This document shows positions 7,242 through 12,644 of a stretch of 12,644 bases of DNA, in pieces; the stretch's first letter is position 1; every line of letters starts with the position of its first letter. The position numbers were made by a program, and so were the translations under genes. The stretch is from the NCBI GenBank assembly GCA_947490975.1, contig CANLHV010000028.1, positions 1 to 12,644 of the forward strand, given 5' to 3'. This DNA comes from Acidimicrobiaceae bacterium. GTDB taxonomy: Bacteria > Actinomycetota > Acidimicrobiia > Acidimicrobiales > Ilumatobacteraceae. Under the pieces are notes generated by a model. It made no database searches. It was not told the origin of the DNA and saw only the letters and a list, made by a program, of their open reading frames with translations.

Positions 7242-7247
7242 ACATAA
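7242..7247 (-). promoter_or_regulatory. Weak candidate -10 of the CopCD-like gene
   Basis: On the minus strand TTATGT (7247-7242) stands 6 nt before the ATG at 7235, the same spacing as the TANNNT boxes at msrA and ccr, though its second base is T rather than A. No Shine-Dalgarno is visible before this ATG. The call rests on spacing only. Confidence 0.25.
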
Positions 7248-7259
7248 AGAGTAGTTAAT

Positions 7260-7291
7260 TATGGGGCGTAGGCATGGTGAACCACCCCATA
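7260..7291. repeat. Nested inverted repeat in the dnaX promoter region
   Basis: Perfect 7-bp arms TATGGGG (7260-7266) and CCCCATA (7285-7291) enclose an 18-nt loop that itself holds TGGT-GA-ACCA (7275-7284). The element fills much of the 73-bp gap between the divergent CopCD-like gene and dnaX and ends 3 bases before the candidate dnaX -10 box. It lacks a T-run, so it is more likely an operator or a transcript structure than a terminator. Confidence 0.5.
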
Positions 7292-7293
7292 GG

Positions 7294-7299
7294 TAGGCT
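7294..7299 (+). promoter_or_regulatory. Candidate -10 box of dnaX
   Basis: TAGGCT fits TANNNT and lies 9 nt before the dnaX ATG at 7309, so the message would have a leader of only a few bases at most. The overlapping AGGTAGG (7291-7297) could be read as a weak Shine-Dalgarno but is 11 nt from the ATG, longer than ideal. The box follows the inverted repeat at 7260-7291 directly. Confidence 0.35.
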
Positions 7300-7308
7300 C
7301 GCTACGAA

Positions 7309-9018
7309 ATGGCAACACAATCTCTCTATCGCCGGTATCGGCCCCGTCGCTTTGATGAGCTCAAGGGCCAAGACCATGTAGTGCGTGCGTTGCGTAACGC
7401 GGTGATCAATAATCGCGAAGGCCAGGCATATCTATTTTCAGGACCAAGAGGCACAGGCAAAACTTCGACCGCAAGAATCTTGGCGAAGGTTCTCAACTGC
7501 GAAAAGTTGAAAGACGGTGAGCCTTGCGGAAAATGTAATTCGTGTTTGTCGATCGATGCTGGTTCGAGTTATGACGTGCTCGAACTTGATGCGGCTAGCA
7601 ACAACGGCGTCGACAATATGCGTGACTTAATTGAGCGCGCGGCACTCGGCAACCCTGGTCGACACCGGGTTTTTATCTTGGACGAAGTGCACATGTTGTC
7701 AAAACCGGCTGAAGCAGCGTTGCTCAAGACGCTCGAAGAACCGCCAGACCATGTTGTCTTTGTTTTGGCGACAACTGATCCACAAAAAGTGAGCGAGACA
7801 ATTCGCAGCAGAACCCAACACTTGCTGTTTCATCTTCTGCCACTTCAAGAGCTCAAAGAACATGTTCGTTGGGTTGTTGCTGATGCGAAACTTGTTGTCA
7901 GCGAAGATGCGATTGATCGTGTGGTGCAACTAGGCGCAGGTTCTGTGCGCGACACACTGTCTGCGCTTGAACTTGTCGTGGCCTCGGGTGGCGATGTTGA
8001 AGAGCAAGTTTCACTTGATGAATTTATCGAAGCTTTTATTGATCATGACCCTGGTCGTGCGTTGGCTGCAGTTGGTGCAGCAGTGCAGTTTGGTGCCGAC
8101 CCGCGCGCATTGACCGAAGACATTGTTCGTCATCTGCGCGATGCGTTTTTGTCTTTGATGGCCCCTGAACTCGTGCAGTTACCAAAAGAACGCGCCGAAA
8201 TAGTTGGTGATCAGGCGCGACGTATGGGTGCAACTGGTGTCGTGCGCGCAATCGAAGTCTTGGGCGATGTTTTGATCGAGATTCGTCACGCGCCAGATGC
8301 GCGATTGTTGCTCGAAGTCGCCGTCGTTAAATTAACGCGTCAAAATCTGAGCGCCGATGTGGCCTCGTTGATGGCGCGCATTGAGCGCCTCGAGTCTGGT
8401 GTCACGGCAATGCGTGATTCAACCGGGCCGATCGCCCGACCGTCACTAGTTGATCCGTCAACTGGCCGAACCAAACTCGGTGGGCGTGCGTCGGCGATGA
8501 TGCCAAGTGTTGGGCAGACTGCAAAACCATCGCAAACAGAAACTCAAGCTGACAAAAAACCTGAAACCACGACCGAGTTAAAACCCGAAGTTGGCGAACC
8601 CATCAAACCAACTGCATTACTTGGTGATCTAGAGATCAAAAAAGTTTGGCCCGAGGTTGTTGCTTCACAAAAACCAATTGTTCGAGCTTTATATAGTGCC
8701 GTAACAGTCAGTGATTGCAAAGATGGTGTGTTGACGCTTGGTGCACCAAGTGAAATGCACATCACTAAATCAAATGAGCATTTACAAACTTTGGTTGAAT
8801 CGCTGCAAAGAGTCGCTGGCAAAAAGTTAGAGATCAAATTTGTTGTGGCGGCGTCAAAGAAAAGCAAAACAGCATCGAGCACACCAGACCAAGACGAGTA
8901 TGAAGCCATGGAAGATATAGCTGAAACAACACAGGCGCCAACCGGCAGAGTTTCTTCGCCAATTGACGAACTCGCCAAGGCTTTTCCTGGTTCAAAAATC
9001 ATCGATGACAAGAAGTAG
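7309..9018 (+). CDS. dnaX: DNA polymerase III subunit gamma/tau
   Basis: DnaX is the AAA+ ATPase of the clamp loader, which opens the beta clamp onto primed DNA and links polymerase cores. The 569-residue product has all expected N-terminal parts: YRRYRPRRFDEL (7-18), Walker A GPRGTGKT (45-52), a four-cysteine zinc module (Cys64, 73, 76, 79), Walker B FILDEVH (122-128), sensor 1 ATTDP (154-158) and the RSRTQ arginine-finger motif (166-170). AAA+ and clamp-loader collar domains run to about residue 355. A Thr/Lys/Pro-rich linker (about 370-435) and a C-terminal tau-like domain (about 440-520) follow, ending in an acidic tail. ATG at 7309 directly precedes the conserved N-terminus. recR follows after 6 nt. 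A run of six A (8554-8559) in the linker is discussed as a possible slippage site. Confidence 0.97.
   Translation: MATQSLYRRYRPRRFDELKGQDHVVRALRNAVINNREGQAYLFSGPRGTGKTSTARILAKVLNCEKLKDGEPCGKCNSCLSIDAGSSYDVLELDAASNNGVDNMRDLIERAALGNPGRHRVFILDEVHMLSKPAEAALLKTLEEPPDHVVFVLATTDPQKVSETIRSRTQHLLFHLLPLQELKEHVRWVVADAKLVVSEDAIDRVVQLGAGSVRDTLSALELVVASGGDVEEQVSLDEFIEAFIDHDPGRALAAVGAAVQFGADPRALTEDIVRHLRDAFLSLMAPELVQLPKERAEIVGDQARRMGATGVVRAIEVLGDVLIEIRHAPDARLLLEVAVVKLTRQNLSADVASLMARIERLESGVTAMRDSTGPIARPSLVDPSTGRTKLGGRASAMMPSVGQTAKPSQTETQADKKPETTTELKPEVGEPIKPTALLGDLEIKKVWPEVVASQKPIVRALYSAVTVSDCKDGVLTLGAPSEMHITKSNEHLQTLVESLQRVAGKKLEIKFVVAASKKSKTASSTPDQDEYEAMEDIAETTQAPTGRVSSPIDELAKAFPGSKIIDDKK
8554..8564 (+). 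promoter_or_regulatory. Possible slippage site in dnaX linker
   Basis: Six A bases (8554-8559) form codons Lys416-Lys417. A -1 shift, or a transcript with one extra A, would read ACC then TGA (8562-8564) and end the protein at about 418 residues, close to the size of E. coli gamma (431). The loss of one A would also reach a stop within about eight codons. The preceding base is C, so this is not the strong A-AAA-AAG heptamer, and I see no convincing stimulatory hairpin. Confidence 0.25.
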
Positions 9019-9024
9019 CTAGAA

Positions 9025-9633
9025 GTGGCCTCGGCTTATACCCAACCGATGCAAGCGCTTATCGACGCTTTATCTCGACTGCCGGGCATTGGTCCAAAAT
9101 CAGCCCAGCGAATTGCGTTTCATTTGATTAAAAGCGAAGACCGCGATGTCGAAAATTTGTCGTCTTCGATTACTAAGGCCAAAGCGACGGTCAAGTTTTG
9201 TCAGCGTTGCTCAAACTTTTCTGAAGCAGATTTGTGCCAGTTTTGCAGCGATGATCGACGAGATCAAACCACGATTTGTGTCGTCGAAGAGTCACGTGAT
9301 GTCGTTGCGATTGAAAAAACCCGAGAGTTCAGCGGGCAATATCATGTTTTGCTTGGCACGATTAATCCGCTCGATGGTGTTGGTCCTGAACAATTGAAGA
9401 TTCGCGAGTTGCTGCAGCGAATTGAACCACAAAAAGTTAAAGAAGTGATCTTGTGTTTGAACCCGAACACCGAAGGCGACGTGACATCGATGTATTTGGC
9501 TCGTGTGCTGCGACCACTAGGCGTGAAAGTAACTCGCATCGCCAGCGGTTTACCAGTTGGTGGAGACCTCGAATACGCCGACGAACTTACATTGGGTAGA
9601 GCATTAGAAGGAAGACGCGAAGTCGCTGGTTGA
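9025..9633 (+). CDS. recR: Recombination mediator protein RecR
   Basis: RecR works with RecO (and RecF) to load RecA on single-stranded DNA at gaps; it forms a ring clamp in the cytoplasm. The 202-residue product is the usual length. It starts with a helix-hairpin-helix region (LSRLPGIGPKSAQRIAFHL, 16-34), then a four-cysteine zinc site (Cys59, 62, 71, 74) and a Toprim domain opening with VVEESRDVVAIEKT (86-99, with Glu88/Glu89 and Asp92). The conserved YHVLLGTINPLDGVGP (106-121) and NPNTEGDVTSMYLARVL segments follow. The start is GTG, 6 nt after the dnaX stop, so the two are co-transcribed. The small ybaB gene that often lies between dnaX and recR is absent. The gene ends 13 nt from the converging thiolase stop, with no terminator hairpin between them. 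Confidence 0.97.
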   Translation: MASAYTQPMQALIDALSRLPGIGPKSAQRIAFHLIKSEDRDVENLSSSITKAKATVKFCQRCSNFSEADLCQFCSDDRRDQTTICVVEESRDVVAIEKTREFSGQYHVLLGTINPLDGVGPEQLKIRELLQRIEPQKVKEVILCLNPNTEGDVTSMYLARVLRPLGVKVTRIASGLPVGGDLEYADELTLGRALEGRREVAG

Positions 9634-9646
9634 GAGCGATCTAAAG

Positions 9647-10828
9647 TCAGCCGACCCGCAAAATCAGCGCGTCACCTTGTCCGCCGCCACCACAGAGCGC
9701 TGCAGCGCCAAGACCGCCGCCGCGTCGACGAAGTTCGTAGAGCAAAGTGATTGCCAAACGATTGCCGCTCATTCCGATTGGGTGACCAAGTGCGATGGCC
9801 CCACCATTGACATTCACAATCTCGTCGGTGATGCCGAGGTCTCGCATCGAGGCAACACCTACAGCAGCAAAGGCCTCGTTGATTTCAAATAGATCAATAT
9901 CTGAAACTTTTTTACCTACGCGCTCAAGTGCTTTGAGAATGCTGCGACTTGGTTGGTGCAGCAACGAAGCATTATCAGGGCCGGCAACCATTCCGTATGA
10001 GACAAATTCACCGAGTGGTTTTATGCCGCGTTTATCGGCGGCACGCTTTGACATCATCACGACTGCCGAACCCGCATCGCTGATTTGACTGGCGTTACCT
10101 GCCGTAACCGTGCCGGTTTTATCGAATGCTGGCTTGAGCGAGGCGAGTGATTCCATTGTTGTTGAAGCGCGCACACCCTCATCGTTACTAACAATGACTG
10201 GTTCGCCCTTGCGTTGCGGAATCGTGACGGCAACTATTTCTTCGGCAAGTTTGCCGTTTGCAATTGCTGCAGCAGCGCGCTGATTGCTTTTCATCGCCAG
10301 GTCGTCTTGGGCTTCACGACTAATTTCGCCGGCGGCGTAACGCTCGGTACCAAGACCCATGAGGCAAGAATCGAATGCACACCACAGACCGTCGCGTTGA
10401 ATTGCGTCGAGCATCTGTACATCACCGAATCTAAATCCACTTCTTGCACCCATCGCTAGATATGGAGAGTTAGTCATGCTTTCCATGCCACCAGCGACAA
10501 CAATGTCGACTTCACCGTTGGCAATCATCTGATCGGCAAGGTAAATCGCGTTGAGACCAGAAAGACAAACTTTGTTGACATTCACACTCGGCACATTCAT
10601 TGGGATGCCCGCTTTTGCTGCGGCTTGTCGTGACGGCACTTGCCCTTGTCCGGCCATCAAAACTTGACCCATGATCACATGTTCGACTTCGTGCGGGGCA
10701 ACACCCGCGCGTTGCAGTGCTTCTGCGATTGCAAAACCACCTAGTTCAGCGGCACTAAACGATGCGAGGGCACCGCTTAGTTTGCCGATTGGTGTTCGTG
10801 CCCCAGAGATGATGTATGAGCCGGCCAT
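9647..10828 (-). CDS. Acetyl-CoA C-acetyltransferase (thiolase)
   Basis: A 393-residue thiolase, matching the family length. It condenses two acetyl-CoA to acetoacetyl-CoA, or runs in reverse to cleave 3-ketoacyl-CoA. The catalytic set is present: nucleophile Cys88 in NVNKVCLSG (83-91), NEAFAAV, His349 in GHPIG (348-352) and the general base Cys379 in CGGGGQGD. The usual GHPIGASGAR reads GHPIGMSGNR, a mild variation. The N-terminus SYIISGARTPIGKLSGALA is typical. A strong Shine-Dalgarno AGGAG (10838-10834) is 5 nt before the ATG. The gene is divergent from ccr, which with this enzyme belongs to the acetoacetyl-CoA to ethylmalonyl-CoA route, so a biosynthetic (PhaA/AtoB-like) role is plausible; a beta-oxidation role cannot be excluded. 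Confidence 0.92.
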   Translation of the reverse strand: MAGSYIISGARTPIGKLSGALASFSAAELGGFAIAEALQRAGVAPHEVEHVIMGQVLMAGQGQVPSRQAAAKAGIPMNVPSVNVNKVCLSGLNAIYLADQMIANGEVDIVVAGGMESMTNSPYLAMGARSGFRFGDVQMLDAIQRDGLWCAFDSCLMGLGTERYAAGEISREAQDDLAMKSNQRAAAAIANGKLAEEIVAVTIPQRKGEPVIVSNDEGVRASTTMESLASLKPAFDKTGTVTAGNASQISDAGSAVVMMSKRAADKRGIKPLGEFVSYGMVAGPDNASLLHQPSRSILKALERVGKKVSDIDLFEINEAFAAVGVASMRDLGITDEIVNVNGGAIALGHPIGMSGNRLAITLLYELRRRGGGLGAAALCGGGGQGDALILRVG

Positions 10829-10833
10829 TAGAT

Positions 10834-10838
10834 CTCCT
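10834..10838 (-). promoter_or_regulatory. Shine-Dalgarno of the thiolase gene
   Basis: AGGAG on the minus strand stands 5 nt before the ATG at 10828. It is one of only two strong ribosome binding sites in the window and fixes this start. Confidence 0.7.
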
Positions 10839-10852
10839 TAAAGTTGTGCTCA

Positions 10853-10858
10853 ACAGTA
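10853..10858 (-). promoter_or_regulatory. Candidate -10 box of the thiolase gene
   Basis: TACTGT (minus strand, 10858-10853) fits TANNNT. A TTGGTA (10883-10878) could be the -35 but at 19 nt spacing, slightly long. The resulting leader would carry the Shine-Dalgarno, unlike the leaderless-type ccr opposite. Confidence 0.35.
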
Positions 10859-10924
10859 GAGGCAAACTAGTGAGTTTTACCAACTGAATAAGTGCTGGGT
10901 TTAAGTCTCTTGCGAATGACTGGG

Positions 10925-10936
10925 TATTGTCAATGC
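10925..10936 (+). promoter_or_regulatory. Candidate leaderless promoter -10 of ccr
   Basis: TATTGT (10925-10930) fits TANNNT and is followed by 6 nt (10931-10936) and then ATG at 10937, the same arrangement as at msrA. It argues that translation starts at this ATG and not at the in-frame GTG at 10892. TTAAGT (10901-10906, 18 nt spacing) is a weak -35 candidate. Confidence 0.5.
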
Positions 10937-12274
10937 ATGCAAGAAATCCTTAAAGCCATTAACGACCAGGCTTCGCCAGAGACTTTTGCCAGTCTTGAAA
11001 TTCCGAAAACTTATCGCGCGGCACATATTTTGAAGTCTGAAGAGACGATGTTCGCCGGGGTCGCAAGCAAACAGAAAGATCCACGCAAGTCAATTCATAT
11101 TGGGCAGGTTGCAACACCCGAATTGGCACCTGATGAATGTCTGGTTGCAGTCATGGCGAGCAGTATCAACTTCAACACAGTTTGGAGTGCAATTTTTGAA
11201 CCGATCAGTACTTTCGGTGCTCTCGCCCGATTAGGTAAAGAAAGTGCCTGGGCTAAACGTCATGATCTCGATTATCACGTACTTGGTAGTGATGCATCTG
11301 GTGTGATCTTGCGCACTGGTGCCGCCGTTAGATCTTGGAAGCCCGGCGATCAAATCACAGTGCACTGCAATCACCTTGATGATCAAGATCCGTCCGCGCA
11401 CAACGATTCGATGATGGCGACAAACCAAAGAATTTGGGGATACGAAACTAATTTTGGCGGCCTGGCAGATCTCGCGGTGGTCAAAGCAAATCAATTGATG
11501 GCAAAACCAAAACATTTGACATGGGAAGAAGCAGCCGTCAACGCGCTGTGCAACAGCACCAGTTATCGCATGTTGGTTTCAAAAAATGGTGCTGCGATGA
11601 AGCAAGGCGATGTTGTTTTGATCTGGGGCGCAACTGGCGGTATCGGCGCGTATGCGGTGCAATATGTTTTGAACGGCGGCGGCATACCAGTGGGTGTTGT
11701 CAGTTCGCCGGAGAAAGCACAAATTTTGCGCGAGATGGGTTGCGAGGCGATTATCGATCGCAAAACTGCGAATTACAAATTCTGGAACGACGACAATACG
11801 CAAAACGAAAGTGAGTGGCGTCGTCTCGGCAAAGACATTCGTGCACTTGTCGGTGAAGACCCGGATATTGTTTTTGAACATCCAGGGCGTTCGACTTTCG
11901 GCGCGTCTATATATGTAGTCAAACGTGGCGGCACGGTCGTTAGCTGTGCAGCTACGAGTGGTTTCATGATGGAGTTTGATAACCGCCATTTCTGGATGCG
12001 CCTAAAGCGATTGATTGGCTCGCACTTCGCCAATTATCGCGAGGCGTTCGAAGCAAATCGTTTGATCAGCAAAGGCATGATTCACCCTGTGATGTCTCAG
12101 GTTTTTAGTCTCGACCAGACGGGTGAGGCTGCGTTTCAGGTGCACAACAATTTGCACGAAGGCAAACTAGGCGTTTTATGTTTAGCGCCGAAAGAAGGTA
12201 TGGGTATTACCGATCCTGAATTGCGTGCAAAAATTGGCGAAGAGAAATTAACAATCTTTAGGCGAGCCAACTAG
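10937..12274 (+). CDS. ccr: Crotonyl-CoA carboxylase/reductase
   Basis: Ccr reductively carboxylates crotonyl-CoA with NADPH and CO2 to (2S)-ethylmalonyl-CoA, the hallmark step of the ethylmalonyl-CoA pathway and a source of extender units. The 445-residue product is a medium-chain dehydrogenase/reductase. It shows IWGYETNFGGLADLAVVK (166-183), the nucleotide-binding IWGATGGIGAYAVQY (229-243), IVFEHPGRSTFGAS (311-324), FDNRHFWMRLKRLIGSHFAN (347-366) and LHEGKLGVLCLAP (406-418). The reported CO2-pocket residues of the Kitasatospora enzyme (Asn81, Phe170, Glu171, His365, from memory) appear to correspond to Asn80, Tyr169, Glu170 and His363. An in-frame GTG at 10892 would add 15 residues, but ATG at 10937 has a well-placed TANNNT box and gives the normal N-terminus. 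The epimerase gene follows directly. Confidence 0.95.
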   Translation: MQEILKAINDQASPETFASLEIPKTYRAAHILKSEETMFAGVASKQKDPRKSIHIGQVATPELAPDECLVAVMASSINFNTVWSAIFEPISTFGALARLGKESAWAKRHDLDYHVLGSDASGVILRTGAAVRSWKPGDQITVHCNHLDDQDPSAHNDSMMATNQRIWGYETNFGGLADLAVVKANQLMAKPKHLTWEEAAVNALCNSTSYRMLVSKNGAAMKQGDVVLIWGATGGIGAYAVQYVLNGGGIPVGVVSSPEKAQILREMGCEAIIDRKTANYKFWNDDNTQNESEWRRLGKDIRALVGEDPDIVFEHPGRSTFGASIYVVKRGGTVVSCAATSGFMMEFDNRHFWMRLKRLIGSHFANYREAFEANRLISKGMIHPVMSQVFSLDQTGEAAFQVHNNLHEGKLGVLCLAPKEGMGITDPELRAKIGEEKLTIFRRAN

Positions 12275-12278
12275 GAGG
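12273..12278 (+). promoter_or_regulatory. Shine-Dalgarno of the epimerase gene
   Basis: AGGAGG overlaps the ccr TAG stop (12272-12274) and lies 8 nt before the GTG at 12287. Such a strong site supports the GTG start and reinitiation by ribosomes finishing ccr. Confidence 0.75.
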
Positions 12279-12286
12279 TTTGCTTC

Positions 12287-12644
12287 GTGTCTTCAAATAC
12301 TGAAATGCTTTTGACCGAGATTGATCATGTGGCAATTGCCGTCAAAGATCTTGAGGCGGCTATCGATTATTACAAACGTGCATTTGGAGCCACTGTTACT
12401 CATCGAGAGGTTGTTGAGCAAGACGGCGTTGAAGAGGCATTGCTTAAAGTTGCCGAGAGTTATGTGCAGTTGTTGACACCGACTCGACCAGATTCACCCG
12501 TTGCCAAGTCGCTTGAAAAGCGGGGCGAAGGTTTGCATCACATCGGCTATCGAGTTGCTGATTGTGCCAAAGCTTTGCAATCAATGATCGCGGCCGGTGC
12601 GACACCGATTGATAAAGCCCCGCGCAAAGGTTCGCGCGGAACGA
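12287..12644 (+). CDS. mce: Methylmalonyl/ethylmalonyl-CoA epimerase (3' end outside window)
   Basis: The first 119 codons of a glyoxalase-fold (VOC) epimerase that interconverts the 2R and 2S forms of methylmalonyl-CoA; in the ethylmalonyl-CoA pathway the same enzyme also acts on ethylmalonyl-CoA. The opening EIDHVAIAVKDLEAAIDYYK (11-30) is family-typical, with His14 as a metal ligand. YVQLLTP (59-65) supplies Gln61, and GEGLHHIGYRV (80-90) contains the second metal His (His85). The last residues seen, APRKGSRGT, lead into the usual final strand with the remaining Glu ligand, beyond the window end. The start is GTG with a strong Shine-Dalgarno, 12 nt after ccr, so the two form an operon and fit consecutive steps of one pathway. 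Confidence 0.93.
   Translation, partial: MSSNTEMLLTEIDHVAIAVKDLEAAIDYYKRAFGATVTHREVVEQDGVEEALLKVAESYVQLLTPTRPDSPVAKSLEKRGEGLHHIGYRVADCAKALQSMIAAGATPIDKAPRKGSRGT

Noticed and set aside
7236..7308. tRNA or SRP RNA gene near dnaX, a frequent neighbour in other bacteria
   Set aside because: The gap is 73 bases and shows only the short nested inverted repeat; no cloverleaf or SRP signature is seen.
8638..8644. AAAAAAG in dnaX, identical in letters to the E. coli frameshift heptamer
   Set aside because: The reading phase is wrong (codons AAA AAA GTT, not A-AAA-AAG), and the shifted frame runs on for many codons before a stop.
9634..9646. Terminator between recR and the thiolase
   Set aside because: Only 13 bases separate the stops, and no inverted repeat with a T-run is present.
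10892..10936. In-frame GTG at 10892 as the ccr start
   Set aside because: It would add 15 residues not resembling the known Ccr N-terminus, and the candidate -10 box TATTGT would lie inside the coding region. ATG at 10937 fits better.

Overview
The window reads as a gene-dense stretch of bacterial chromosome, most likely from an actinobacterium and perhaps a moderate-GC aquatic member of the Acidimicrobiia. The main support is a short actinobacterial-type acyl-CoA carboxylase epsilon subunit directly behind a carboxyltransferase beta subunit. A crotonyl-CoA carboxylase/reductase (Ccr), a GTG-started recR next to dnaX, and several genes whose ATG lies 6 nt after a TANNNT box (leaderless-style promoters) agree with this. 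The family-level placement is inference. I saw no phage, transposon, CRISPR, tRNA or rRNA signal. No gene-free stretch exceeds 300 bases; the longest is about 108 bases, between the thiolase and ccr.

Layout: (1) 40-1132, a GNAT acetyltransferase (minus) and methionine sulfoxide reductase msrA (plus), divergent across only 16 bases. (2) 1129-7235, five minus-strand genes. In transcription order they are a CopC-CopD-like membrane protein, an acyl-CoA carboxylase beta subunit, its epsilon subunit, a family III (CaiB/BaiF) CoA-transferase and a DHA2-type MFS transporter. The last four are packed with overlaps or 2-nt gaps and form a clear operon. (3) 7309-9633, dnaX and recR (plus), 6 nt apart, without the ybaB gene that often sits between them. 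(4) 9647-10828, an acetyl-CoA acetyltransferase (minus). (5) 10937 to the window end, ccr followed by methylmalonyl/ethylmalonyl-CoA epimerase (plus, cut off by the window edge).

How the genes fit together: the thiolase, Ccr and epimerase are three enzymes of the ethylmalonyl-CoA pathway, which assimilates acetyl-CoA through C4 and C5 CoA esters. The carboxylase beta/epsilon pair makes malonyl-CoA or methylmalonyl-CoA and needs a biotinylated alpha subunit encoded elsewhere. The CoA-transferase and exporter in the carboxylase operon suggest a linked acyl-CoA/organic-acid exchange step, which is speculative. dnaX/recR are housekeeping replication and repair genes.

Points most worth a second look: a CopC fold that has lost its usual copper ligands; the carboxylase/CoA-transferase/MFS operon; a possible slippage site in dnaX that would give a gamma-like product; repeated TANNNT-N6-ATG start architecture; and a TTAA that supplies the stop codons of two converging genes. 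I do not see a convincing new multi-gene defence or mobile system here.
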